NCBI RefSeq assembly: GCF_036370855.1
Contig: NC_088102.1
Span: forward strand, 66,597,601 to 66,661,600
DNA from: Dromaius novaehollandiae
Taxonomy: Eukaryota; Chordata; Aves; Casuariiformes; Dromaiidae
Reading direction: 5' to 3'
Length of the DNA stretch: 64,000 nucleotides
The position numbers and the translations under genes were made by a program. The notes beneath the pieces were generated by a model. The model was not told the origin of the DNA. It ran no database searches and worked only from the letters and a program-made list of their open reading frames with translations. This document shows, piece by piece, positions 1 to 13,689 of the stretch (its first letter is position 1; every line of letters starts with the position of its first letter).

Positions 1-3000
1 CTGTGTGAAAAGGTGAAAAAAACATTTCCGAAAGGGGCCGTAGAGACTAGGGGCAGAAAGCGAGGTGTGGTGGCACACGACTGCCCGCTGCCCCTTCAGG
101 TGGGCTTTTAGCTCTCTGTTGGCCAACTGCTCAGACGTCTTACTCATAGTTCGGGCCTGAGTAGCGGGTGGACAGAGGATTGCACTTGGCCACTTCAGCC
201 GCGGGCTCATGAACTACTTCAGCTTGGGTGGCTGTACAACTTACAGGAGCTCGGTGCTTTCTGATGGCATTTGTCTTTTTGCCTGGCACAGCTTTTATTA
301 GATCCAGGCAGAAAACACTAAATTGGCATCCTCGTCATCATCATCATCATCAAAAATGGAACAAAACATAAATCACTTATTTCAAAATATATACTATGAA
401 TCTGTAGCAACCTGAGCTATTTTAAAGTATTCTTCATTTATTCTCTAACACTTCAAATAGGTGAAGATTCTGCTTTTGAGAATGCTTTGAATAGCCTTAT
501 GTAGAGAACCCGTTTTGCCTGGCGGCAGCAGAAAGCACCTGGACACCTTTCCAGTTGTGTGTTCAGCTAAGCAGCAACGCTTCATCCCCGCAAAAAAGCG
601 ACCCGGCCCCCGCATGCACCGCCTGTTTCCACCCCGGGCGCTTGCAGGAGCACAGAAACGCACGGTCTCTACGCTATTTAGCGAGACGAACACGCTTGAG
701 CGGCGGATCGCTATGTCCAGCGTGGTTTGAGTAGCGGAGGCCAGGGGATGCGAAGCCGGCAGGCGAAGCGAGGGTGGGATTTGGGGGATCCAGCGGGCGC
801 TGCCGGTGCCCTGACCGCTGGCCCGTGCTTCCTGCCCGGGCAGGCATGCCGGTGCCCGGCAGCCCGGCTGCCGAGACGCGCCAACGCTCGCAGCCGCACG
901 GCTCGGCGCGCGTGCGGGGGCCGCCGACGCGGGTCGGGACGAGGGAGCCGGGCAGGTCTGATTTTGGAGATAGTGGAGGGAGCCTTTTCATCTCGGCGAG
1001 CGTTTGCTACCAGCCTCCGCACACAGTCTCCGATCTGGCAGAAACCCCCCCAAAATGCTCCTTGCCGAGCAAATCACAGAGCTGCGCTCCCCGAGCCGAG
1101 ACGCGTGCCAGCCAGCACGCCGGCAAAGCTTTGCGGCACAGTTTCTGAAGGAAAAAAAAACTGAGGCAGAAAAATGTGAGGCTCCAAGGGTTGTTTTTCC
1201 CCCTCCTGCCGCCTTGCTGAGCCATAAAGACGCCGGGTAGCTGCAGGCTTAGCTTACTCAGAAGCTGTCAACTCCCCGGCCCTGCCCTGCGCTTTTAAAC
1301 AGGACAAACAGGTTGTGACATTAAAGTTTCAAAACCTGGGGGGTCCCTTGCACAGGGGAGGTTAATGCAGGGGCACTTCAGTCCCCTAGAAAAGGGGAGT
1401 GGATGCCTTCAAATTTAAAACATCGGACACAATTTCTCCAAAATCTGGGAGAGGAGCTGGCTCGGAAAAAAAACCCGCTTCCCCCCCCGCCTTTCTGCTG
1501 CGGAGACTTTGCGAAGCACCGTACCTTGGCAGACGTGCGGCTCATTGCTCACGGCAACCCGCAGCCAGGGCTGCAAACGCCTCGCCCCCGGCGCGCTTTT
1601 TATCCCCCCGCAGTCGGAGCGGCCGCGGCTGGGGCTTCGCCCCGGCTCAGCTGGGAGGAGCGCTCCCGGCCGGGCGCAAGCCGCCCTCGCCAGCCCCGCA
1701 CCAGGCTTCGTCCTCCCGGCTTACGAGGACTCTTGGGGCTCCAGAACGGGCTGGGAAAGACACGTTGGGAACAGCGGAGCCCGACCCCCAGCTGGTGGTA
1801 GCACACGTCCAGCGACTTGGGCGCTGCTGTAGTGGGGAACCGGCTCCCACTGCCTAGGGGGGAGCTAGAAGAGAAAAAAAGCAGCTTTTGGGACAAGAAT
1901 GAGCCCTGACGTGTGTTTTGCAGACCACAGGAGGAAGCTGTTGTGTTCCAGCAGCCCTGGCAGGGTGGTGCCTTGCTTCTGTAGAACTGGTAGGAGGCCT
2001 CGCTTAGGATTAAACGTACAGCCTTAGGAGAGAACACGCGGTTTCTGCCAGTTACAGGGGAAAAGCGCACCACATCGAGTAGGCGATTCAGGGCAGGTAG
2101 GCGGCACGCAGTCCTCGGGGCTGTGCGCTGCTCAGAGCAAGGGACGCGGGGACGCAGACACGGGCGGCTACTAACAGCACCCCCAGATTTGGGGGCGTTT
2201 TGATGTCTCTGCTAAAGTGCTGGTTTGAAGCAGCCCACCCAAGGTCACGCGTGCAAAGCCGTAGCAAAGACTGCAAATGAACCCGGCCTCTGTGGGCCCC
2301 TGGCTGTCTTTAACCAGTGCGAGCTTGGCTGGGAAGGGGTTCAAAGCAGCCCGTGCAGGCGCTGAGGGGCTGATAGGTGCGAGGCACTGAAGTGTCCCTC
2401 TGCTCCCTATGGATGGAGCCAGGGAGAGGGAGAAGTTAGCGTAAGCAAAGGCCGGGAAGGAAAGTCTCCTGCTGTGCTTTTCAGTGCGAGCTCAGCTGCT
2501 GAAGAGCAGTTCTTCGCTGCTGCGGGCCGTGGCCCCCAAAAGAGCGAGCAGAGGTGGGGCTGCAGCCCCGCGTCCTGCTGCCCGTCCCCAGGGGACTGAG
2601 CTGTGCCTCCAGATTAGTGCCGGGCTGGCTGACGGACCCCCGAGCCCCGCGCGGCGACGTTTCCCCCCTCTCGCTTTCTCCAAGTGTCACTTTGGAAAGC
2701 AGCCGAGGAGCTGCCAAGCTCCTGGTCGCCCGTGGGGTTGCAGAGGGCACCGGTTGCTGCCGCTGCCCCTGAGCCCCAGGCAGGGACTCTCTCAGACACA
2801 GCCACCAGAAACGCGAAGCTGGGGGGGACAGCAGGGAGGGGGAAGGAGAAGATCCACCTGCAAGCAAATCAGGTTTTTGCTCTGAGTCATTCTGGGAACT
2901 TTCTCATGGATCTACATTTTTTTTAATCGCTCCTTCTGGTTCAGAAGCCCTCCAGTACCAAGCTGTCATTTTGCTCTTTTAATCGTATTTTGTGTGTACA

Positions 3001-6000
3001 GTTCTACAGGCGAGTCTGGAAGCTGTTTCCAAGCACGCGGAAAACTTAACCATTTAGATGCTAAAAAATATTTGGAGGTTCTCTTCTCCTTTATGAAGGA
3101 CAGATCCTGTCCCCTCAGTGAAGCTCCTTTCAGAGGCAGCTGGAGCTGGTGATACTTTCGCAGTTTAGTTGCATCAAGTTCCCCTTGAAGGAGTAGGGAG
3201 AGCACTGAGGGAAGGGAAGGAAGTCCTCAAAAAATCCTCTTGAGGCGAAGGGAAAAGCAGTGGGATGGATGGGGACACTGACTGGAAGGCAGTGGCTCCT
3301 AATCTAGCTCAGATATAGGGCTAAAGGAAGTGAAAACTCAGTGTTCTTAAATCTTTGCTGCTCTTAGGAAGTCTCTGAAGGTGGGCAAAGGAGTCAAATG
3401 GAGCTGTGGAAGAGAAAGCTAGAATGAACGCACAGATTCAGGAATGCATATTTTCTGTTTGCCTGGTGGCAGTTACTAGAAGCACTGAGAAGACGTAACC
3501 GGTTACTAGCATCGTTGGTCTTGCAGCTGGGTTTGCTCTTGTGCAATTTGTACATTATCAGAAGAAATTCTTGAAGCCCAAAGGTCTGCCAGGTGACCTG
3601 GAAGCATGACTCCTTCCGGACGAGCCTAGAGGCAGTCATGGAGTATGCTATTTTCCTGTGGAAGAGGCTGTTACAGACAGCATTTGCTTGGGCAATCTGC
3701 AGAAGTGGCACTTAGATCCTGGTACCTTTGCAAATGCTGAAGAAATCCTACCAAAGAGACGTTTCCAGTGAGGGTGATATGGCCGGTGTGTGCTGGGCAG
3801 GAGGAGTCCTTCTGTGCTTTTTATCATTTGCGTGGGTCGTGCAAAGGCTGACACGAGCACGTGTTGTTGTGGAGAGACGGAGGATGTCTGTTGGAGCAAG
3901 ATCAGAGCTCTGTCAGAAGGATGCTCAGGCTGTAGAAAGCTTGATGGTGCAGGACACCCGCTTCTTATGGCCCTTCAGAGAACTGAGGTAGCTCCTACGC
4001 TTGAGCATTTGCCTCCACGTGGATGGGCAGTCCCAGGCAAGACACATCCCCCCATGTCTCCCTGGTCCTGGAGAGCCCAGGCACACATGCTGCGAGCAGT
4101 GGGATGTCTTGCTGCCGCTGGTCCCTTCGCTCCGTGCTAGCCCAGCCACCCTCCCCGGCCCCGTGGAGCCAGGCTTGGCAAGGGAGAGCGCTCGGGGAAT
4201 AGCTCTCAGGAGGGTGGTGAGGTCCTGTTCCCCTGTGAGGGTTTCTGGATCAGTCCCTAGGAGAGCCTCCCCCTTTGCATCCTTGCCTCCTGATCAGATG
4301 GACTGGGGGACTGGGAGAGATAAGGAAGGGAGGAAAGGAAAACATGTTGTTCTGAGCAGGGTTGCTTTGTGCTTTGCTGTCACCAATTAACCCTCCTTCC
4401 GTGGTGAAATTAGTGTCTCCCTCCTCTTCACCCTTCTCCCATCCTCCTGGGATTTCAAAGGTTTTCATCTTTCAGCTACAGCTCTCCCTTGCAAAGTGGC
4501 CGGTGCGGATAGAAACCTCTTAAGCTACAGGTCCGGCTGCATCTGTCTGTCAGTCACGTCCACGCGCTTTGGTGGCAGCAGCATTTCCTTCCCCTTAGCC
4601 TTGCAAAGGCAACACCTCCGGGTGTCACCCCATCTCATGGGTGAAGCAGCAGGCTTGTGTTCCTGCACGTAGGGACATAGTGAGGATGGCTCGAGTATAA
4701 ACAGTGGCAGTACATGGTGAGAAGGGGGTTGTACTGGTGTCACAGGGGTGTTTTTCAGCAAACATGGGTTCTTTATATAAAAGGACCACTTTCCAGAGCA
4801 TCTGTACTCCATGCAGCGCATAGATACGCTTGCCCTACGCTTAAAGATCAAGCCCTGAGCTGCAAAGCGTTCCCGTGCCTTGCTGCATTGCCATAGCCCT
4901 GCTGCCTCCTTACTTCTTTAATTTATGGTCTGTGTGCTCTTCTGTGGGCCTGAAAACTTTGCCTGCCCCTCTGTCTCTAAAGTGAACATGTCCTGTTTAC
5001 TCTAAATTATAATAATTAATGCTATTACTTTTATTACGGGGCTACCTAGAATCTACCTTCAAGGGATGCGCTAGACAAGATGATGGATAAACACCCAGGA
5101 TAAGACAAGCTTTGCCCTGCAGACTTGATAAGCCAGTGATATAGATCTTCCTTAATTCGGAAATGCAGTGTTTGCACTTCTAATTGAATACAGGTGCAAA
5201 TCTGGAAAAAATACAGTTTCTGAACACAGCTTTATGAATATATTCCTCCTCTCAGGTTCTTTTTCCCGCTTCCCTGAATGAATGGCAAGTAAGAAGACTT
5301 TGTCAATACTTGTGTGAGACTTCCCTGCTTATTCTGGTCTGCTCTGGGTCCCCCAAAGAAAGCACTGCCGGGATGGAAAAGCTCTGTATGCAGATACAGA
5401 AGAACTGTAGGAATGGCCATCTTTGGACCCCAGCCTTTTTTCAGGCCAGCCAAAGCTGCTACATCCAGCAACACTATTTTCAGTTAGCGCTGAGTTTTGC
5501 TAGGGCTCTTTTTGCCTCTGCTAGCAGAGCCGGTCTGCGCTGAGCGCTTTGTTCTCCGTGGCTTTGGGCTGAGGGTGGAGGAAGCAGAGCGGGCTGGGGG
5601 ACGGGGAAGGGGAAAGGGAGGGCGCCGCGCCTGCATCTTCCCTAGAGCAGGAGCAGCTGGACGCGGCAGACGTGAAATCCCAGCAAGGACTCCGTCTCCA
5701 AGCAGAGGGGTGAGGCTGCCTGGGAGTGGGAGGGAGGAGGAAGCCGAGGGGAGGGCCGAGCCCATCGGTGCCTTTCCCCGCTCCTCACCCTTGCCTGAGC
5801 ACCCACAAAGCAGAGGCATTGTGATTTTTCGCTATTGTCAGCCGGCGAATGCTGACGGTGCGGGGGGAGCCCCGGCTGCTCCTTCCCGAGGAGCTGGACG
5901 TTCATCAGCCGGCGTCAATGCTACGGGGTGACCGTTTATCACCTCTCCTTGACGTGCGATAAGGGAGCTGCATGCTTCCCAGCAGGCCCTTTGGTCCGTA

Positions 6001-7254
6001 CAAAAGAGCGTGACACTGCTGCATTCATGGCAAACTTTAAGTAGTTTTCCCTTTCTTGCTTCCCCTCCTGCCCTCCCGACTCCCTGCACTGTCTTCTGCC
6101 TTTGTTGCCTCTTCCCCGGGTTTCTGTCCTTGCCGGCGGGCAGCCCTGCCGCTGCACTCGGTCCCACTCCCTGCGCCTTTTCACCCCCCCCCCCGCCCCG
6201 CACGCTTTTTTTCTCGGAGCTGCTCCACTCTTTCCCTTTCTCCAGCTCTCAGGAGGAAGGAAGATAAGCTGTGGTTAGCGGTTTTGTTTTAAATGGACTC
6301 CCAGTTTGGCCTGGCTTTATGGCGAGTGACCTCCCTTCCCGCTGCGCCTCGCCGTTGACAGGAGTGCAGCTGGCTCCCCGACCCCTGCAGCTCCAGCGGG
6401 AGAAGCACGAAGAAATGTGGAGGAACGGCCTGCGCGCTTGCCAGAAAGGACTGCGAGATTCCTACAGTCCTTCTCCATCGCAAGCCCAAAGCACTTGGGT
6501 TGAGATGTGCTGGGAAACACGGCTTGCAACAGGCATTAGGGGGATGCGTGGCACACTCTGCTAGGGCTGAGAAATGCGTCGGTGCGTGTGAGTGCTCAGC
6601 TACCACGGTAGTGAGAACCACGCGGGACAGACGGGGTGCATAGTTAGAGCTGGCTGCCGGGATCGAAATCCAAATGCTTATGACAGCTTTGAAGACTTCA
6701 AAGCATCATTAGAAAATCCATCTTTTAAGCCAACACCACCCGGATGCCTTCGGTGTCCACTGAAACACGCTCTTTTGGTAGGGTTTCTTTGCCTAGCACG
6801 TTGCAAAGTTACCGTTCAGTCCAAGTGTGTTACCAGAAAGAGCTGCCCTGGCCACCTAGCCAGGAAGAGAGAAGAAACCAGGAATATCCCTGCCTCGGGA
6901 AAGCCTTTTCCCCTTCTGCCTCTGGGTTTGTGCAAGTGGGCCAGGCTTCAGCAGGACCAGAGCACGGAGGAGCTACCCGGAGCATTTTATTGCAGTTAAG
7001 AGGGTAAAAGAGCGAGTTGCAAAGGGCCCGAGTTTTAAATAAGCCGTCGGTAGGTTGTTTTGGCTGCAAGGCATGGTGACATGGAAATCACCTTGCAGCA
7101 ACCATTCCTTAGAGGCCAGATGTCCAGCGCCTACGGGGAGTCACTAGCAGATATGTCCGACAGGGGAGCTGGGAGAAGTCCTGAGGGAAGCGACTACTTT
7201 TTCCACTCGTGCAGACGGCTGAAGGTGCTCGGTCCCGCGAGTGCTTGGCTTGCT
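1..7254. other. Upstream flank with several CpG-rich stretches, no recognised gene
   Basis: It holds a (TCA)6 microsatellite at 335-352. GC- and CpG-rich segments lie near 690-1000, 1500-1720, 2480-2700 and 5490-5780. Open frames exist in several phases but are overlapping, arginine/proline-rich and without domains, as expected of GC-rich non-coding DNA. No splice-consistent chain or known protein was recognised. Confidence 0.6.
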
Positions 7255-7760
7255 CGGTGAAGTGGGCTTAGCCAGGATGCGGACCCTTTGCGAGTGGGCA
7301 CCAAGGCAGGACGTCTGGCAGGACGAAGGCGTTTGGGCGCCTTTAGCAGACGCGACCCAGGCGACCCAGCAGCGTGGCGGAGTGGCGGCAGGTCAGGGCG
7401 GCCGCCCCCGGAGGGGGGTGCGGCAGGGCCGGGCCTCCCCCGGGCCCAGCGCCGGCTCCCCGCTGCGAGACCATCTGCTGAGCGTCACGGCCCGGCCTCC
7501 TCCGCCTGGCCCTCGAAGCCGCCCGCGCCGAGGGAGGGGAGCGCGGCCGCCGCGCCGGGCGCCCGCCAGCGCCGAGAAGCACGTCTCCCCTTTCGGAGCT
7601 AATGCAGGGGTCACGGGGGGCGCGGGGCGGAGGGAAGCTGAAGACCCTGACAATGGATCCGCGATAAATCTCCAGCCCGGCCGCCTTCCCGAATGGCCCG
7701 GGAGGCCCGTGCACGTCCCGCCTTTCCGCGGCTCCCCGGTCAATCATCAGGGACAAATGG
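7255..7760. promoter_or_regulatory. CpG island of unknown gene
   Basis: This is a dense CpG block with CCGCCC/GGGCGG-type boxes and GCGGCCGC-like motifs, sharply richer in GC than its flanks. Such islands mark promoters or developmental regulatory DNA in birds. No transcript or coding exon can be tied to it here, and open frames on both strands are low-complexity. Confidence 0.5.
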
Positions 7761-9089
7761 GCCCAGCGTGAGTGCGGGGTGCCTGGGGAGGAGGGCAGAG
7801 TTGAAAGCTGGGTGTCTGACAGAAGAGCTGACTGAATTTTGCAGTAGTTCTGCTTTAACTGAGTTCAGACCATAATTGTTCGGGGGCTTTGAGGCCGATG
7901 TAGCAGGCTGGGGAGCACCGTGAACCTCAGGAGACTGCCACAGGGCTGCCATCACTTTGTGCTATATGTGAGGGGTCTGCCACTCTGCAAGTGGGAAACC
8001 CATGCCTTGGGTCGGAGAACATCACCCTGGGAAAATCGTTCTGCCAGCACAAAGTGGGTGCTGGGCTGTTTGCACCACGCCAGTTCAGCAAAAAAAAGTG
8101 CTGTCTTTACATCTTACGGTAAGCCGTGAAATACTTTCGGTATAGGATCGTGCAGGCCCTGTGACTTCTCTTCCTCACTGTCCTTCTTGGGAAGGGAAAC
8201 TGTAGACCAGTGAAGCTACTGAGCGTCAGCATTGAAGGATCAAAGCAATTGCATTCAAGCGAGAGTCCCCGAGACGCTGCAAGGAACGGTGGCGTTCCCT
8301 CGGGCTTTGCTTGAGATGGTTGGGTGCATTCAGGTAGCTTTCGTGATGCAGCGAGCAGGAGCCCATCTCCCTGCAGGGCAGAAGTACTACAGCCCGTGCG
8401 CCAGGGCCACGCAGGTCAGGAGCGCGCAGCCTGTTTAGGCAGCTAGCGCCGGGTATCTTTCCGACATCCAAAATCCCCTTCAGGTTTCCTTCCAGCACAG
8501 AGGGGCGCAACGCCGGCCGCACAGTGCCCTCTCGTGAGCCGCTGCTCGCATTGCTGCCGTCTGCTAGAAGCGGCCCTGGACGGGGCGCCTGGCAGACAGC
8601 CCTGCTCCCACTGCTCCAGGCCAGCCTGCCAAATCTGAAGCACTCAAGGCTGCAGGGAAAATAATATTCGGGAGGTTTTCCGATAAGCAGAGAAAGCCTC
8701 TGAGGCTGCCCTTTTGCAGTGCATCCCGTAACTCTATTCCCTTCTTAATTTTCCCAGGGAATCAAATGATATTTGTAGCTGCTGGACTTGTTGCCATCAA
8801 GCTAACTGCCCCAAAGAGCAAGGGGAGTATGAAATGGGGTGGGAAAAGGGAGCAGAGCGGGCAGTCCACGCAAGGAAGCAGAGAAAGGCCTCTCTGTATG
8901 TTTAGGGGCTTCGGGCCGGGGAAATCTTCCCCTGAGCTACAACCCCTGCATACACGGCTGCTGTGTCTTACTTGTTACCTGCCTGATAATGCCTTGCCTT
9001 TGTGAAGCCACATCATGGAAAGCTTCTTCTGATCCACCTGGAATGAAGACAGTGTCTGTCAGGGCAGCTTTTTGCTTCTCTCCCACTGT

Positions 9090-9190
9090 GCAGAAGACCA
9101 GTGGGATCCTATTTCCCGGGGGAAACTGAGGCCCGTGAGATGTGGCTCACCAGCCATGAGGACTGGGTCCAAGAAGCCCTGACACTCAGT
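9090..9190 (-). repeat. MIR-like SINE fragment, antisense
   Basis: GGGAAACTGAGGCCCGTGAG followed by a diverged GACTGGGTCCAAG block resembles the antisense 3' half of MIR/CORE-SINEs (the 'gaaactgaggcacagag ... gattcgaaccc' order). Divergence is high, so the call is tentative. Confidence 0.45.
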
Positions 9191-9569
9191 CCCACACAGA
9201 GCCCGCAAGAGCACCTCTCCTCGTTACCCTCCTGCCCTTGCCCTGTCGCAGCAGCTCATAACGTGGCTCTTTCTCCCTGCCTCGGTTCCCTGCAGTGGCC
9301 CGCTCTCCTTCTCAGTGCTTTTCTGCCTGCATCACTGCTTCTTCACCTCTGCCTCCCCCAGCGCAGCTGGGGCATTGCAGCCCTCTGGGGGCACCGAGCT
9401 GGTGGTACACACCGGGGAAATCAGCCCCTCTCCCCAAGAGCAGTGCTGGTTTAGCAAAGGGTTTTTCATAAAGGTCCCACTGCTGGGGATGGCCCCTTCC
9501 AGCTCCCACCGAGGGCTCCTTTCCCAGCACCCATGTCTGTTCTTGCAGCCCCTTATCGTGCATCTTGCT

Positions 9570-9850
9570 GGGAAGTTTCCTGTTCAGCTGGTTATCCAGC
9601 AGCACAGCCAAATCCCTCCTGATATCCTCAGACACTGAGAGATCATCCCTATCTCCCCAGGGTCATCTATCCAATCCTTTTTCCACGTTTGAACACACAT
9701 TCGGTGGGCTCAGCTTAATATATTGCATGCAGAAAACTACAGAACTCTGCCAAGATTTGCTGCTCCACCAATTTATTCGTGGTCTGTAAAGTTCACCAGC
9801 CTTCCTTTGAGCTGTCATTTTCTTTCAGACCACTGGCTAAGATACCAATT
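9570..9850 (-). repeat. Old CR1 LINE fragment, antisense (tentative)
   Basis: The segment TTCAGCTGGTTATCCAGCAG and the following AAATCCCTCCTGATATCC resemble the antisense interior of amniote CR1 elements around the 'GTTCAGCTGATTATCCACC' block. It is strongly diverged and the ends are uncertain. Confidence 0.45.
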
Positions 9851-10863
9851 AACTTTGGGCTGACTAGGATGCTGTCTTCTTTTTTACCAAGTATGCTTTG
9901 CTGTGGGCTAGTTCTCCAGGACTTTTAAACTGCACAGCTACCCCTGCCTTGCATTTTAACCCCCCATCTCCCTGCACAGAAACATTTTTGGCCTGTTGTT
10001 TGGAGTACCTTAAATTTAGACTACTTTGTTCAGCTCTGTCATACCACAAGTTGTGACCCGTTGTGCAGGGAGAATGCGGGCAGAAATCATTCATGTCTCA
10101 ATACTTCACGTTTCCTAGAGCTCCCGCAGAAATTCCCATGCATCCCTACAGTTCTCTGGGAAAGCTCTTACGCTGTGGGCTATGGAGAGTCTCGCTGCAG
10201 GGACACGAGGGACACGCTCCCAGGTGCACGTGGGCACGTGAAAGAAGTCGAGGCTGATGGGGATGTGCTGTGGGACAGCCGTGTCTGCCCCAGGCTAGCC
10301 CAGACCTGCTGCCCCCCACAAGGTGACTGCGATGGAGACATGCCCTCGCACCATGGCAGCAATGCTAGCTTTTTCCCCACTAAAAAAATGACATCATCCC
10401 CTTGTCCTGAATGTTCCAGTTCCAGAAGCCTCCAGTGTCACTGCAAAGTGCCCCAAAAAATCTATACTTCTTCAATAGCCTGTGTGCGTCACCCAGGAAA
10501 GGGCTAATGGGAGAGGCAGACCACTTGAGAAGGCGATCGATAGACCTGCCTGATTCTGATGGCAGGTGCCTCGCACAGTGAAGCACTGTCTGGACCCTCA
10601 ATTACGCTTCCTTCCCTGACAATCTTGGCAGATAAGCCCTCTTCGGCTCTTCTCGGTGGGCTGATACTTAATGAAAGGCTACAAAATACCACCGCGTCCC
10701 TGATCCACTTCAGAAGGTCTGTTTTTAACAACGTTGAAAAGAAACATGGTGAAGGGAAATTGCTCCATGCCCCCAAATATAAGGAAAATACACCTCGATC
10801 TCCCGTGTTAGATAGGAGCATGGAGGTGGCCCTAACTTCAGCTGGAAGTGGCAGGAACCATCT

Positions 10864-11997
10864 GTGAAGAAGCAATTGCCGTCTTCTCCTTGGTGCACCT
10901 CTTCTCCCCAAGCTGCACGCGGCTCAGACTCAGATGAGGACCTACCAGGCTGGCTCTCTGCCACGGAGGTGGAAGCTCTGCCCCACTTGTTGGTCCTTGG
11001 TCTGTTGGCACCAACCCAGGAGGAGACTTATTTTTCCTGCCCATCTTCTGTCTCCCTCGTGCTCCTGCCCACCTCACCCGCCAATGCTGCAAGCGAACAT
11101 CAGCCTGCTGTTCCTGGAACCTCCCCGCCAGCACGTAGGAAGAGTCAGGAGTGCAGGAAACACCATTCCCTGCAGGGCCGGGTTTCGGAGGGAAGGGGAA
11201 CCGGAGGAAGCGAGGGTTGGGGTGGCAGGGCCAGCGCAGAAACAGCACCCACCGTGAGGGGCTGTGTTGGCGTTGCTAGCAGCACTGGTAAGAGATGGTC
11301 TTTGGGGCAGGGGCAGAGAGGGAGAGGAGAGGCTGGAAGCACTGCAGGGGCCTCGCAGGGCCCAAAGCGGGCAGGAGCAGCTGGGGTGGCACGTGTGGCT
11401 TTGGAGCTGTTCCTTGTCACCTGCCGTGACATGTCCCAGGGCCGCAGGTGGGGTTGCTGGAGAGGCAGACGATCACCCACAGAGATTATCGACAGTTGCC
11501 CTCAGGCGAGGCAGGACCCGAATGAAATGGAAAAACAAGAGGAAGAGAGAGAGAGAGAACAGGTTGTCACGAGCAGACAAGGGGCAGGAGGCCTCTGCGG
11601 GCTGCAGCTCAGCATCCAGCTTGAGTCAGCATCCTTGTCTTCCTGCAAATTCAGCAGGGGAATGAGATTTCAGGCTCCCTCATGCCCATCTCCACCCATT
11701 AAAATAAATGAGTGTTTACCGAAAGGAATAGAGTCAGTTCAAGCCCCTCTTATTTCAGGAAACCACCTCCTTATGGACATCGGGTATAACCGACTGCCAC
11801 TGGAAAGCAGAAGAGAAGGAGGTAATGTGCTGAACTCCACCGAGAGAGGAGCAGAGTGCTCTCTGCTCCTGAGAGATGCAGAGTGCCCTGCCCAGCTTTT
11901 GCTCTCCTCTTTTCATGGCCCAACAGGCAGAGCTTGCCTGGCGTGTGGACTGTGGGAGCAGCTCTGGTTTCCTGCCTCCCGGTCAGAGCCTGGCTGA
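10864..11997 (+). other. 377-codon open frame, probably not a gene
   Basis: This uninterrupted frame starts at ATG 10864. The translation is rich in Ser, Gly, Arg and Glu, with a short RGRGE/GQGQRGRG stretch and an EKQEEEREREQ stretch from the GA repeat. I see no signal peptide, domain or homologue. It lies in GC-rich DNA, where long chance frames are common. A lineage-specific exon cannot be excluded. Confidence 0.2.
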
Positions 11998-13689
11998 GCA
12001 CCAGTGCCCATGCTTGGGCCGGTGGAGGGCAAGCTTTGGAGAGGCCAAAAGGAGTAGGAGAGACTTACAAAAGCTGGCACAGTTACGATGAGTTCCCTTT
12101 GTGAACGATGAGTCATGGTGGAGAAGGGAACAGAGAAGATGGCTCGGATTTCTCTTGCTCCCTGATGTATCTCTGATTAGCTTCTTTGAGACTTGGCAAA
12201 GAGTTTTGATATCATTGACCAAAAGGCAGTGTGGAGATGACAATGGTACTTTAGATCTAGTTTGCACAGAGTAGGCACTGTAGGTTTCTAGACTAGCTAT
12301 TAGTCCCTATTTTAAGGGTGGTTGGCCATTGGAAGGACATTTGAGGTTCAGCACTGTCTCACAGACATCTCTGGGGTACAGCTTCTCAGACAACATGAGA
12401 ATGGTGCTTCTTGCAGTTATGCGTCCAGGGAAACGGGCAGAAATAAAATACAGCTTTGGCACATCTGTGGACTGTGGGAGAAGGGGATCTGCCCTTTGGG
12501 TCTTGCTAGCAAGGATAAAAGCCTGGGGACTGACTGATCACTTACTACTGTGAGATGTAAGATCAAAGCTAGTGTAAAAGGTTTGAATGGGAGAGGATCA
12601 GGAAGGAGCTCTGTACCAAGGCAGGCCTGGGAAAGAGAAGGGCTTTAAAGTGTGCAGGGCTGAACTTTGCCAGCAGCCAATATTGTGCTGCTTTAAGGCC
12701 ATAGACACATGCTTGGCCTCTGGTGAGGATAACTGTGAGGTGTAAAACCTGGTGAGGCACCAGTGGGAAAAACAACCTGTTCTGCTTACTGCATGTTGGG
12801 TACCTGACGGGGCAACAGCTTTACGGAATAGGGAAATAAGCTGTATAGGGCATCATAATTACAAAAAAACCCTAGAAAGGATGTGAATATAAAAGTACTC
12901 TTAGCATTTTCCTGTTCCAAGGCCTCAAAAATTATCAGACATCTCCTGGAGAGCCCATATGAGACTGTGGGGAGATAGTCTTTGCTAGAGATGCGTTAGC
13001 CTGCTGAGGCCATTTCTCCCAGGCTGGCTCCATCAAGGGTGGCAAGAGAAAGCAGGGGAGCAGCTCCCCGGGAATGACTCAGAGCAGGGCCCTAGCCTGG
13101 CCGAGCTGAGTCACTCTGCACTGCCACCATCCTTGGAGCCAAGAAGTCACGCAGCACGTCACAGGCAGCACCCAGGTCACTCGTCCCCAGGCTCGTTCAG
13201 CCCTGCCACGGCTTTGTCCCAGCAGCTCGCTACCCTGCAGACACCAGAGACCTGAGCATCCGATGCAGGAGTTCGGAAGGATTAATTATTTCTCTGCTCC
13301 CCACTGGGTTGCTTCTGAGCTCTGCTAGATACGTGCACCTCGAGCATCACAGGAAAAAAGCAATATCTGCACAGATGACACAGAGGAGGGAATTATGAAT
13401 CTTAGTGAGAAGCCATGCTGTTGATACAGTAGCAGCTCAAGCATGTAACAGCAATTAAAAGAAGAAGGGGAGGTGTCATATTATTGACAACAGCACAAAG
13501 TGGTCTTTATATAAAATTTCTCCCAGCAAACTGAAAAGTGTATTGACAAGTTAACAAGGGAGGGAGATTTCTTTTTTTTCTCATTTTAGAGAACTTTTTT
13601 TCATCTGAGCTTTTCAAGAGGATTTCCCCCCCCCCAAAAGCTACTATTTTAAATGGTTTTTGTAATTCTTTCCCTTTCCATTTACACAG

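Larger units (their letters stand above)
7761..13687. other. Intergenic DNA without recognised genes
   Basis: It includes a MIR-like fossil (about 9090-9190), CR1-like remnants (about 9570-9850) and a 377-codon open frame (10864-11997) with low-complexity composition and no domain. A GA-rich tract lies at about 11540-11560. Confidence 0.6.

Noticed and set aside
7241-7771. 176-codon frame over the CpG island
   Set aside because: Overlapping long frames exist in several phases on both strands, as expected from GC-rich DNA lacking stop codons.
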